Assembly (NCBI RefSeq): GCF_042408735.1
Contig: NZ_JBHOQV010000150.1
Coordinates: forward strand, 18,928-82,927
Direction of reading: 5' to 3'
DNA length: 64,000 nucleotides
DNA from: Thermogemmatispora sp042408735
Lineage (GTDB): Bacteria; Chloroflexota; Ktedonobacteria; Ktedonobacterales; Ktedonobacteraceae
Below the pieces are notes generated by a model, which saw nothing but the letters and a program-made list of their open reading frames with translations, searched no databases and was not told the DNA's origin. Positions 17,172 through 24,505 of this stretch are shown here, piece by piece; within the stretch, counting starts at the first letter, position 1; every line of letters starts with the position of its first letter. A program made the position numbers and the translations under genes.

Positions 17172-17717
17172 CTAAGAACGCGCTCCGCTCTGGTGACGAG
17201 CCTGCAGGCGCTGGCGGGCAAGTTGCCCGGCAGTGGAGAGGCCGAGAGTCTCGCTGACAAGCAGGGTGTCGACCCATTTGACACTGGTGTAGCATTGGCC
17301 GCCGGGAAGAAGGAGCCGCCAGGGCGCCCCGTGCTCGCGAGTGAGCGGGGCCCCGTTGAGCCGGTCACAGAGGAGGGCCTGGCCGGCCTCTTCAAGGGTC
17401 AACCAGAGGGAGTAGCTGCCAGCGGAGACGGCTACCGCCCGGGCCGTGGGCAGTGGCTGAGCCAGGTCGAGCAGGGCGCGCAGCGGCCAGCCTTCCCAGG
17501 TCAGGGAGGGAACAACCCAGCCTTCTTGACAGGAGAATGGAGCCTGCCAGGTCACGCGTGGCGAGGCGAGCAAGGCGACCAGCTCCTCCGCTCCCAGCTC
17601 CAGAACACGCTCTACCAGACCGTCAATGCGCAACTTAGCCTGCCCGTCTCCAACTGCCGGCTCCAACGGATGAGCCGGCAGCGCCGCAAGCCGCTGCGGT
17701 TCTTTGTTCCGCTCCAT
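17172..17717 (-). CDS. Sulfite oxidase-fold molybdopterin-binding domain protein
   Basis: 181-residue stand-alone oxidoreductase molybdopterin-binding (SUOX/YedY-type) domain. The segments FSCQEGW (Cys63, the expected molybdenum ligand), WEGWPLRALLDLA, the NGAPLTREHGAPWRLLLPG stretch and SVKWVDTLL follow the family order. There is no twin-arginine signal or membrane segment, so it appears cytoplasmic, and it is shorter than YedY. The physiological substrate is unknown. ATG 17717 has GGAG seven bases upstream; ATG codons at 17732 and 17720 are alternatives with poorer spacing. It is convergent with the membrane gene to its left. Confidence 0.8.
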   Translation of the reverse strand: MERNKEPQRLAALPAHPLEPAVGDGQAKLRIDGLVERVLELGAEELVALLASPRVTWQAPFSCQEGWVVPSLTWEGWPLRALLDLAQPLPTARAVAVSAGSYSLWLTLEEAGQALLCDRLNGAPLTREHGAPWRLLLPGGQCYTSVKWVDTLLVSETLGLSTAGQLARQRLQARHQSGARS

Positions 17718-17756
17718 CATTGCGCTCCTCAACAGCGGAGAATTGGTCTCACGAGA

Positions 17757-17796
17757 GCTATAGCATGTTATAGCACGTCAGCATAGCCTGCAACAA
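17757..17796 (-). promoter_or_regulatory. Promoter and inverted repeat upstream of the SUOX-fold gene
   Basis: Minus-strand TTGTTG (17796-17791) and TATAAC (17772-17767) are 18 bases apart. The -10 is embedded in the inverted repeat GCTATA-N6-TATAGC (17757-17774), a possible repressor site. Confidence 0.5.
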
Positions 17797-17902
17797 GGAC
17801 CAGTCCAATCTGCCCGTACCTCCCCAGCTGAGCGGCCCGTAGGGCATAGCAACCAGGCGCCGTTGTACAATTATGAAGTCCAATGGTACACAGCAAAATT
17901 AC

Positions 17903-17931
17903 TTGACAATTCTTGAAATAAAGAGTATGCT
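17903..17931 (+). promoter_or_regulatory. Consensus promoter for the 17997 gene
   Basis: A perfect TTGACA (17903-17908) and TATGCT (17926-17931) are 17 bases apart within an AT-rich island that runs from about 17870 to 18000. Initiation near 17938 gives a leader of about 60 bases. Confidence 0.65.
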
Positions 17932-17996
17932 TTTCAATAGAATATTGTCGATCTTAAGCGCGGGAATTACAGTCGATTTTTTAGTACAGAATTATC

Positions 17997-18857
17997 ATGC
18001 TGCACCGCTACGGACGACATGGCCCTCGGGCCTGGCTGCGCTGGTGGCGACGGCGTCGGCAGCGGCTACAGCCGTCAGGCCCACTCACGGAGGAAGCCGC
18101 CAGGGCGGTCGGACCACCGACGCCCGCCCCCGCTAGCCTCGCCTTGTCGCCGCCGCGGAAGGTCAAGGTACATGTTCTGCAGTTGACAGAAAGGACCATC
18201 GTCATCATGATCGAGACCAACGGCCTTCCCTACCAACCTGAAGACTTCCAGAGCTTGCAGGCCGCCGATAGGGCACAACTGCCAGCCAACGTCGAGGGAG
18301 ACCTTCCTACCGGTTTGCATAATCAGATCATCCTTCGTGCCGTCAAGGAGATACGCTCCCTGCAGAAGCTGCGCGAGGAGAAAGCAGGGCAGAAGCTTTA
18401 TTTTTACCTCAGCCAGACTGCCCTGGAGAAGGTGGCCGATAAAATTGTGGATGAACAGACAAAAGTATATAATCCACAAGAAAAGTTAATTTTTGATAAT
18501 TGTGAAGATATATACGAAAAAGCTAGAGAATTATATGTAAATACAATAAAAACTGCTATACAAAAAGGTAGCGCAAACAAGCTTCTAGGCAAAGAAGACT
18601 CTTTTATAGATGAATTCCAGGCTAATTTAGCACGCATAGCCAGGGAACAAAGAGAGTTCTACCTTTCTGTTCCCGATAAATATCAGCGCGATATAGCAGT
18701 ACTGGCGGCCTGGCAGGCCCGGCGTTGCGCTGAAACATCTCTTTCCTCCGAAGAGCGCGAGCAGCTCCACCGCGACGCAGACTGGTACGAGCGGGTCATC
18801 AAGGAGAACATAGAGGTCATCGAGTGGCCGCGCGAGGAGGAACCCTTTCGCCGTTAG
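17997..18857 (+). CDS. Unrecognised protein with AT-rich core
   Basis: 286 residues that match no family I know. Residues 1-30 are Arg/Trp rich, 35-55 Pro/Ala rich, and 55-75 look like beta strands (KVKVHVLQLTERTIVIMIE). The rest is predicted charged helix. The DNA for residues about 150-220 (18450-18660) is much richer in A+T and in Lys/Asn/Ile codons than its flanks, which are ordinary for this genome. That suggests a mosaic or transferred origin. No ribosome site precedes ATG 17997, and ATG 18208 is an alternative start. A strong promoter lies upstream. Existence as a protein is likely from the codon pattern; function is unknown. Confidence 0.6.
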   Translation: MLHRYGRHGPRAWLRWWRRRRQRLQPSGPLTEEAARAVGPPTPAPASLALSPPRKVKVHVLQLTERTIVIMIETNGLPYQPEDFQSLQAADRAQLPANVEGDLPTGLHNQIILRAVKEIRSLQKLREEKAGQKLYFYLSQTALEKVADKIVDEQTKVYNPQEKLIFDNCEDIYEKARELYVNTIKTAIQKGSANKLLGKEDSFIDEFQANLARIAREQREFYLSVPDKYQRDIAVLAAWQARRCAETSLSSEEREQLHRDADWYERVIKENIEVIEWPREEEPFRR

Positions 18858-18951
18858 TTCGACGCTGGTAGGCTGGGATGAGGGCAGGCCCAGGATCAGC
18901 CAGTACCCAGGGCGCATCACAGCCGGTCTGGCTGCCATCGGGACGGACGCG

Positions 18952-19041
18952 GTGCGGCGCCTGCTCAGCGCCCTGCTCTTCCTGATGATCGCGATCCTGA
19001 TCATCCTGCTTCTGCTGGCCTGCTATCTCATCCTGCGCTAG
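18952..19041 (+). CDS. Possible 29-residue single-span membrane peptide
   Basis: A GTG-started frame encodes a short basic start (VRRLL) and then an almost unbroken hydrophobic segment rich in Ile and Leu, ending in LILR. The composition is that of a single transmembrane helix. There is no strong ribosome site, and it may be an accident of the antisense of nothing in particular, but the hydrophobic run is striking in a gap of 200 bases. Confidence 0.25.
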   Translation: MRRLLSALLFLMIAILIILLLLACYLILR

Positions 19042-19059
19042 GGCCTGATGGGGCAGCGA

Positions 19060-19818
19060 TCAGGCGCTGCCCTTGCCCTGGTCGACGTTCTCGCTCCCCG
19101 GCAGCGCGCAGCTCTCGTCGCTGCAGATCTGTTCCTGGGCGGCTCGCGCCTCGGCAGCGGTCACTAACTGCGGCGGCTCCTGAGCGCTCTCGCGCCAGGC
19201 CCGTTCCAGCACCCGGCGCAGCAGTGGGACCGGCTGCGCGCCCGAGACGGCATAGCGTCCCGCGAAGAGAAAGAAGGGTACTCCCTGCACACCCAGTTCA
19301 TGGGCGCGCCGCTCATCGGCCCGCACCGCCTCGCTGTAGGCTGAGCTTTGTAGGACCAGCGCCACTTCAGGCTCAGGCAGACCCACCTCGCTCGCCAGGC
19401 GATACAGCGTCCCCGGCTCGCTGAGGACCGCCCCTTCGCTGAAGTAAGCACGCCAGAGGCGCTCAGCCAGCTCCTGGGCCTGGTCATGGGCGGCGGCCAG
19501 ATGAAGCAACCGGTGAGCATCGAAGGTATTGCAGTAGCGCGCCTGATCGAGATGGAAGATCAGACCCTCCTGAGCGGCCAGGGCGCTGACGCGCGCGTTC
19601 ATGGCCTCCGCCTCGGCTCGAGAGATAGCGTATTTGCGCGCCAGCACGGCGCTCACGCGCTCGTGGGCCTCCCGTGGGGCCGACGGATCAAGCTGGAAAC
19701 TGCGCCAGATTAGCCTGACGCGGTCGCGCTGCTCGAAGCTGGCCAGCGCTTTTTCCAGGCGCCGCTTGCCGATATAACACCAGGGACAAACGACGTCCGA
19801 CCAGATTTCGATCTCCAT
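19060..19818 (-). CDS. DsbA-family thiol oxidoreductase, FrnE-like
   Basis: 252-residue thioredoxin-fold protein. The redox motif CPWC is at residues 11-14 (WSDVVCPWCYIG), followed by the helical insertion typical of FrnE/2-hydroxychromene-2-carboxylate isomerase relatives. The loop GVQGVPFFLFAGRYAVSGAQ near residue 175 carries the cis-proline. There is no signal peptide, so it is cytoplasmic. It lies 98 bases downstream of the DoxX gene on the same strand and is probably controlled by the divergent HxlR regulator. The C-terminus includes a CSDESC pair that could form a second disulfide. Confidence 0.9.
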   Translation of the reverse strand: MEIEIWSDVVCPWCYIGKRRLEKALASFEQRDRVRLIWRSFQLDPSAPREAHERVSAVLARKYAISRAEAEAMNARVSALAAQEGLIFHLDQARYCNTFDAHRLLHLAAAHDQAQELAERLWRAYFSEGAVLSEPGTLYRLASEVGLPEPEVALVLQSSAYSEAVRADERRAHELGVQGVPFFLFAGRYAVSGAQPVPLLRRVLERAWRESAQEPPQLVTAAEARAAQEQICSDESCALPGSENVDQGKGSA

Positions 19819-19916
19819 TGTCGTCTCGCTCCAAGATGGCCGGCGGCCCTCCCGGCAGCCCCGACTGGAGGACGGATAGGCGGGCCACCCCGAGAGCCAG
19901 CCGGCCCCGGGCAGGC

Positions 19917-20438
19917 TCAGGCATCCTGTGAGATTGCCTGGGGCCTGCGACTGATGAGGATACCGATCGCTACGACGATGAGTGCGGCCAGTGCCAGCCC
20001 GATAAAGAGCGGCGTCTCCCGCTGGCTGATGCCCAGCAGGGCATCGAAGGCGTAGTCGCCCGGACCTGTGAGGCCGATGACGATGCTGACGAGCAGCAGG
20101 AGCAAGCTATATTCATAGCCACCGCGCTGCATCCAGAAGCCGTTGCGCCAGTGGCTCTTGAAGGTCGCCATTGCCATCGCGCCCGCCATGCCAGCCGCTC
20201 CTACAGCGGTGAGAAAGCCCAGCGCGACCGCCAGACCACCGCCCACCTCCCCCAGAACGGCGAGCGCGACCCAGAGCCAGGCCGGCTGTAAGCCCTGACG
20301 CGCAAAGTTCTCGCGCGTGCGGGCCAGTCCCGCCCCGCCAAACCATCCCAGGAGCTTCTGCAGTCCATGCCCGGTGAGCGTTAAGCCAGCCCCCAGACGC
20401 AGGATCAGCAGCCCAAGGCTCAGGGTTGTCGACATCAA
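19917..20438 (-). CDS. DoxX family membrane protein
   Basis: 173-residue membrane protein with four hydrophobic segments. The start LGLLILRLGAGLTLTGHGLQKLLGWFGG and the central GEVGGGLAVALGFLTAVGA are typical DoxX/SURF4-like signatures. Family members act with thiol oxidoreductases and in redox or thiosulfate:quinone chemistry; the exact role is not known. It is the first gene after the divergent promoter shared with the HxlR regulator and precedes the DsbA-like gene, which supports a thiol or quinone stress function. Confidence 0.87.
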   Translation of the reverse strand: MMSTTLSLGLLILRLGAGLTLTGHGLQKLLGWFGGAGLARTRENFARQGLQPAWLWVALAVLGEVGGGLAVALGFLTAVGAAGMAGAMAMATFKSHWRNGFWMQRGGYEYSLLLLLVSIVIGLTGPGDYAFDALLGISQRETPLFIGLALAALIVVAIGILISRRPQAISQDA

Positions 20439-20522
20439 AAGATCACTCCTTTCCTCACTCTATCGCTGAGCTGCCCGGGCAGAGCGCCAGGCCCTCCGCC
20501 CAGACAGCGGCTCTCTTGCTCT

Positions 20523-20571
20523 TTACTTTCTTTCTGAAAGTAAGCGTATCATAGAAAGCTACTATCGTCAA
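20523..20571 (-). promoter_or_regulatory. doxX promoter with HxlR-type operator
   Basis: Minus-strand TTGACG (20571-20566) and TACGCT (20548-20543) are 17 bases apart. Immediately downstream is the perfect inverted repeat TTACTTTC-N5-GAAAGTAA (20523-20543). Further GAAAGC and GCTTTC half sites at 20553 and 20579 suggest cooperative binding by the neighbouring HxlR protein. Confidence 0.6.
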
Positions 20572-20576
20572 GGATG

Positions 20577-20605
20577 TTGCTTTCCTATTAATAGTGTGGT
20601 ATACT
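20577..20605 (+). promoter_or_regulatory. hxlR promoter
   Basis: TTGCTT (20577-20582) and TATACT (20600-20605) are 17 bases apart, back to back with the doxX promoter. The -10 ends eight bases before ATG 20613, which makes the transcript leaderless. Confidence 0.6.
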
Positions 20606-20612
20606 CATGGCT

Positions 20613-21080
20613 ATGAAGAGAGCTGAACGCGAACAGCCGGCGGCGAGGCCGGAGGCCTGCAATGCAAGGACGCCCATGGGACGCGCCGTTCGCCTGGTCG
20701 GCGATGTCTGGATCCTGCTGATTATGATCAGCCTGCAGCGCGGCCCTCAACGCTTTGGCGAGCTGCAGGAGCAGATAGGCCATATTAGCTCACGTACGCT
20801 GACCCAGCGTCTGCGCCTCCTGGAAGCGCTGGGCTTTGTTGAGCGGCGGGCTTTTTTGGAGATTCCTCCCCGCGTGGAATACCATCTGACCGCTAAGGGC
20901 CAGGAGTTCGGTCAGGTGATCACGGCCATCGAAATATTCGCGCGCAGGAATCTGAGCGATCCGCTGCCATCCACTTCCTGTCAGGAGTTCTGTCTTCCGC
21001 CAGCCTCCGGCTCCGCCACGGAGGTCGAACCAGAGATCAGCACCCTGTGCGGGAGTTCGGAGCCGAGCCAGGAAGCCTAG
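20613..21080 (+). CDS. HxlR-family winged-helix regulator
   Basis: 155 residues with a single winged-helix domain of the HxlR/MarR-like type (residues 20-105). GDVWILLIMISLQRGPQRFGELQEQIGHISSRTLTQRL holds helices 1-4, and the wing follows in VEYHLTAKGQE. HxlR proteins are usually redox or aldehyde/quinone sensors controlling adjacent genes. The ATG at 20607 is one base past the -10 box and cannot be on the mRNA, so ATG 20613, seven bases past the -10, is chosen and implies leaderless translation. It diverges from doxX-dsbA. The C-terminal 40 residues are low complexity and include two cysteines. Confidence 0.85.
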   Translation: MKRAEREQPAARPEACNARTPMGRAVRLVGDVWILLIMISLQRGPQRFGELQEQIGHISSRTLTQRLRLLEALGFVERRAFLEIPPRVEYHLTAKGQEFGQVITAIEIFARRNLSDPLPSTSCQEFCLPPASGSATEVEPEISTLCGSSEPSQEA

Positions 21081-21599
21081 CCCCCGAGCGCCAGCCAGGA
21101 GCCTCTTTTTGTCTGGTTTGCCCCCTTATGTCAGCAGGCAGCTCTTTTCTCTCTTGCCCTCCCTCCTCCAGCTTGCTCTCTTGGGATAGCAGCCTCCTAC
21201 CTACTCTTATCACTTCCTGGGTTATCAAATAATTGAATCATCAAAAAAACAGATTAAAATAATCCTTTGCTCATTTCCTTCCAGGAGGCCGCCAGGCCGG
21301 TCCCGAGGATCTCAGGGCGATGGCCACCTTCCTGCCGCGCTGGGACCTCGGTCGGCCCTGGTCTCTCGGCCACCTGCCGTCCTGGAACTGCGCCAGTCAG
21401 CGGACGTGCTGCCCGCCTGGGGAACGGCTGACGAGCCAGGACCTGCGAGCAAGACGAGGCGCCTTTAGGGCGACTCGCGGGGCAGCGAGCGGTTGCTCTC
21501 CCAGGGCAGGCAGCCGATCCATAAAGACGTGCCGCTGGGGCACCCTGGCTTCGGCCAGGGGAGGGAGGAAGGCAGCCAGCACCTGATGAACGGGTGGGC

Positions 21600-21800
21600 G
21601 CTGATGACGACGCGCAGTGGTCTGCCAATCTTTCTGATGTGGACAACGGGGAACCCGTCGCCGCCATGTTTTCACCTGTCCCCACTGTGGGGCCGAGGGG
21701 CACGCCGCTATGAATGCAGCTCGGAATATTCGCGGGCGCGCACGCTGTACTGCCCTTCGGAACAGTGGGCAGCGGTCAAGCAGCCCTGAAACCCGGGCCG
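21600..21800 (+). pseudogene. Decayed TnpB (IS200/IS605-type) zinc-ribbon remnant
   Basis: In one frame the sequence reads CQSF-stop-CGQRGTRRRHVFTCPHCG, then EGHAAMNAARNIRG. This is the C-terminal zinc ribbon and NAARNI signature of TnpB nucleases. A TGA interrupts the first cysteine pair, the spacing of that pair is wrong, stop codons lie just upstream, and no RuvC-like region can be followed further back. It is a relic of a transposon-associated RNA-guided nuclease gene and not an active element. Confidence 0.65.
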
Positions 21801-21816
21801 ACGGGACTGCGGGCAA

Positions 21817-21838
21817 GCTCCTGGCTTGAGCCAGGAGC
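21817..21838. repeat. Hairpin after the TnpB remnant
   Basis: GCTCCTGGC-TTGA-GCCAGGAGC is a perfect 9-bp stem with a four-base loop, just downstream of the TnpB relic. IS200/IS605 elements carry sub-terminal hairpins at their right end, where the TnpB guide RNA also maps, so this may be the old right end. No matching left end was recognised. Confidence 0.4.
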
Positions 21839-21839
21839 C

Positions 21840-22315
21840 GTCGACCCGGGCGGTGCCTCGTCGGTCCTCTGTAGGGCGACCTCACGCGCTCTCAGTCCTG
21901 GGGGGAATAGCTGTTCACCCAACCTACCGGCCTCCGCTTTTCTGAGCGGTTTGCCGCTGGGCCGTCAGCTATTGGCTTTGGGAGACAGCAGCATCTCTCC
22001 CCAGCGGGACGATCGGCGAGGCACCTGCCTTCCGCGCCCAAACCGGGCTTTCTCGATGGCCGCCATGCTTATAAGGAAAAGCAAGCAGACCAGCACCAGC
22101 CAGCGAGGCCTCCTCTGACCCGTCAGATGGGAAGAGAAGGCCAGCCTCTGGTGTTTCATGAAGTGGAGGGCAAGGTGGGAAAGGCAAGGAATAAGGAGAG
22201 AAAGCGCGAGGAGGGGACACGTTGACGGCCGGTAGACCGAGGAGCCGTGCCGTCCGTATGACCTTTAACCTGTGAACTCCTCGTGCGTATCTCTTCCATG
22301 GAGGAGAGAGAAAAG
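21840..22315. other. Non-coding stretch upstream of the SHOCT gene
   Basis: With 21081-21600 this forms a gene-poor region. The open frames here have no family features or ribosome sites. An imperfect hairpin centred on TCCATGGA lies near 22290-22309. Otherwise I see nothing definite. Confidence 0.4.
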
Positions 22316-22392
22316 GGCGGCAGGCAGATCAACTACGTGAGCCGATCCGCTTGAGGGTACTGAAATGACTGCCTCCTAATCTGCCTGCCGCC
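22316..22392. other. 14-bp perfect inverted repeat bounding a 49-base loop
   Basis: GGCGGCAGGCAGAT at 22316 is exactly complementary to ATCTGCCTGCCGCC ending at 22392. The enclosed 49 bases contain a conserved-looking AGGGTACTGAAATGACTG stretch. The element could be a small structured RNA, an mRNA leader structure for the gene at 22529, or a miniature inverted-repeat element of 77 bases. No target-site duplication was noticed. Confidence 0.5.
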
Positions 22393-22528
22393 TCTCCCCT
22401 CACATATGCCGGTCCTTGCCGGCAGGCACACCGGCGCCCGCGCAGTGATCGGCGCTGGTGCCTGAACGAACGATCAGGTTAGAGAAGACAAGGCAAGAGA
22501 AGCTTACACAACGAGGAGCGTGAAGGCT

Positions 22529-22867
22529 ATGCACCATCATCACCATCATGGTTGGGGCTGGGGTGGCCCCGTTTTCTTCCCCTTCGGTTTCGGCTTCGGT
22601 GGCGGTCTCTTCAGCGATTTGCTGGCGGGCGGTCTGGGCTATATGCTCGGACGCTGGCAGGGGCGTAACCAGCCCTACCAGGGCTATCCGCCGTACTATC
22701 AACAGGGCTACGCTTACCCTCCCTATCAGGCACCGGCCCAGAACCCTGGTGCCGCTGCGGATGCACGCCTGGCACAGCTACAGCTCCTGGAGCGGCTGCG
22801 CGCCTCTGGTACCCTGACCGAGGCTGAGTTTGAGGCCGAAAAGCAGCGCATTCTGAGCGGCTACTGA
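22529..22867 (+). CDS. His-rich, Gly-rich SHOCT-domain protein
   Basis: 112 residues. It begins with Met and six histidines followed by GWGWGG, a natural polyhistidine segment that would bind Ni, Zn or Cu. A hydrophobic Gly/Phe-rich region (residues 14-45) could associate with membranes, and a Pro/Tyr/Gln-rich linker (46-75) follows. The C-terminal 30 residues match SHOCT (LAQLQLLERLRASGTLTEAE and on to RIL), a short domain thought to mediate oligomerisation. GAGGAG ten bases before ATG 22529 decides the start; a GTG nine bases upstream is too close to it. It has its own strong terminator. Confidence 0.8.
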   Translation: MHHHHHHGWGWGGPVFFPFGFGFGGGLFSDLLAGGLGYMLGRWQGRNQPYQGYPPYYQQGYAYPPYQAPAQNPGAAADARLAQLQLLERLRASGTLTEAEFEAEKQRILSGY

Positions 22868-22915
22868 TGCCTCCCGTAGCCAGGGGCATCAGCTTCCAGA
22901 AGAACTCAGCACGCT

Positions 22916-22971
22916 CGTGCGAGCCGGCTACCTTCCTGCGGTCAGACAGGTAGCTGACTCGCACGTTTTTT
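22916..22971 (+). terminator. Intrinsic terminator of the SHOCT gene
   Basis: CGTGCGAG pairs with CTCGCACG, and an inner GCTACCT/AGGTAGC stem adds to it (22916-22965). A run of six T follows at 22966-22971. It is the clearest rho-independent terminator in the window. Confidence 0.9.
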
Positions 22972-23186
22972 GTAGAAGCAACTACCTTTTTGGTCCATCG
23001 GCTCGATAGATGGGCAGAGAAATGGGGCGAGCAACGTTCTCTCTGGTAGAGAGATCGGCTCTCTCGTTCTTTCACTCCCCTGTGGCTCGTAGCCTATATC
23101 TAACTGGGCTTTAGCTATTTTCTGTCTAAATTTATATTTTATGTTATGAGAAGCATGGTTAATCGTTTCTCCAGGGAGGACTATCG

Positions 23187-24242
23187 ATGGATGAAGCAGC
23201 AGAGAAGGCCGAGATAGCTCCGCAACCAGACTCGCAGGCCGATGCACCTGCCACTGTAGCTGCATCTTCCGAGTCGCAGGCAGAGGCTGCACCCGCACCC
23301 GCACCTGCACCCGCTGAGCCAGAGCCTCCTTCCTCAACTCCACAGGCCAGCGAGGCTGCCACCTCCTCCCCCTCTGCCACAGAGGCAGGCCCAGAGCACA
23401 ATACAGAGGGCAGGCAGCCATCAGAGGCTCTGGCTCCCACGGCGCGTGCGACCGACCCCTACAGCGGACCGGCAGGGGCCTCTTTCGCTGAGGCCAGCGG
23501 GCCTTACCCTGAGCCGCTCCTCGTGCTTCCACCGCCTCCGCCGACGCGCCAGCCCAGAACCGTGCGCTTGGGTACCGCTCTTATCATCGGCGGGCTAGTC
23601 TTCCTGCTTTCGACCACCTCTGCTCTCCTCATCGCCCTCTACGCCAGCGCTGGCGGCTTTGTGCCACTCATCAAGCATTTAAACGCCCCCAGTACGGCCA
23701 CCGCCAGCGCCCTTAGCCGGCGTCTGGGCCAGCGAGCAAGCCCCACCCCGAGCGTGACCGCCCTGCCAACGGCCACGGTCCTTAGCGGAGCGCAGCCGAC
23801 CGCCACCGCAGCGGCCCAGCCAACTGTCGTGGTTATCGGTCCTACACCAACGGTAAGCGTGCCCTACAGCGGACCAACCGCAGACACCCTGTTGCACGCC
23901 TTCATCGCCAACTACCTCCCCATCGCCTGCTCGGCCGACGGCGGCTGCATCCGGGCACTTCCCCCAAACTGGTGGCTATCCTGCTGCGAGTTCTACCCCG
24001 CGCACGGCTCCTACCAGTTCTACGATACCTCGGGCGGAGCGCCAGGCTTCGGCACAGAGATGATCGTCGCCGTCTTTCAAATGGGGGCCCATGCCAAAAC
24101 GGTGCTAGATCAGCTGATCAGCAGCCAGGCGTGGACAGCGCCCCAGTACGCCATCGTGAATAACTGTGCCCTCCTGACCGAGAATATTTATGCTATCACA
24201 GACTGGAACCAGTACATCGCCATCATGCAGCAGCTTTGCTGA
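23187..24242 (+). CDS. Membrane-anchored protein with Pro/Ala-rich cytoplasmic tail and small extracellular domain
   Basis: 351 residues, family not recognised. Residues 1-125 are disordered and rich in Ala, Pro, Glu and Ser, including APAPAPAPAEPEPP. One transmembrane helix spans about 129-153. A Thr/Pro/Ala linker with repeated PTATA-like units runs to about 225, and a compact C-terminal domain of about 120 residues follows, rich in aromatic residues and with six cysteines (ACSADGGC, SCCEFY). GGGAGG before the ATG supports the start. A Ser/Thr-kinase-less anchor of this design is common in Ktedonobacteria (recollection, not checked). It precedes the Argonaute gene by 263 bases on the same strand, but a functional link is not shown. 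Confidence 0.75.
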   Translation: MDEAAEKAEIAPQPDSQADAPATVAASSESQAEAAPAPAPAPAEPEPPSSTPQASEAATSSPSATEAGPEHNTEGRQPSEALAPTARATDPYSGPAGASFAEASGPYPEPLLVLPPPPPTRQPRTVRLGTALIIGGLVFLLSTTSALLIALYASAGGFVPLIKHLNAPSTATASALSRRLGQRASPTPSVTALPTATVLSGAQPTATAAAQPTVVVIGPTPTVSVPYSGPTADTLLHAFIANYLPIACSADGGCIRALPPNWWLSCCEFYPAHGSYQFYDTSGGAPGFGTEMIVAVFQMGAHAKTVLDQLISSQAWTAPQYAIVNNCALLTENIYAITDWNQYIAIMQQLC

Positions 24243-24454
24243 GCCAACGCCTCAGCCCGCTCCTGGCCAGGGCCAGGGTAGCCGTCCGGCGCTCCCTGGC
24301 CCTGGGCCAGCGATAACCTTGCACATCCGACTTGCTACCTCTCTCCAGGCTGCCCTTCATCTGGCGAAGCTTTCCATCTTCAGCCGCACAGCCCGGAAAA
24401 GAGAAAAAGGGAGCATAGCGCCGCTAACGCCAGTCGGGCCACCGCGGCCAAGCC

Positions 24455-24478
24455 TTTTCCAATACCGGTACCGGAAAA
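24455..24478. promoter_or_regulatory. 24-bp imperfect palindrome before the Argonaute gene
   Basis: TTTTCC and GGAAAA flank the self-complementary core TACCGGTA, with a two-base mismatch on each side, giving symmetry over 24 bases. It ends 27 bases before the Argonaute ATG. The position suits an operator or start-site element. No clear -35/-10 pair is visible in the surrounding GC-rich 263-base gap. Confidence 0.45.
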
Positions 24479-24505
24479 CATCTGATAGATAGTGGTTCGA
24501 ACGGT

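Noticed and set aside
21254..21885. Minus-strand frames over the TnpB relic
   Set aside because: Arg/Pro-rich with no motif; the opposite strand carries the recognisable CPHCG and NAARNI residues.
22529..22555. Six-histidine run as vector or tag contamination
   Set aside because: It is followed by an ordinary genomic SHOCT gene with native ribosome site and terminator, and lacks vector linker sequence.
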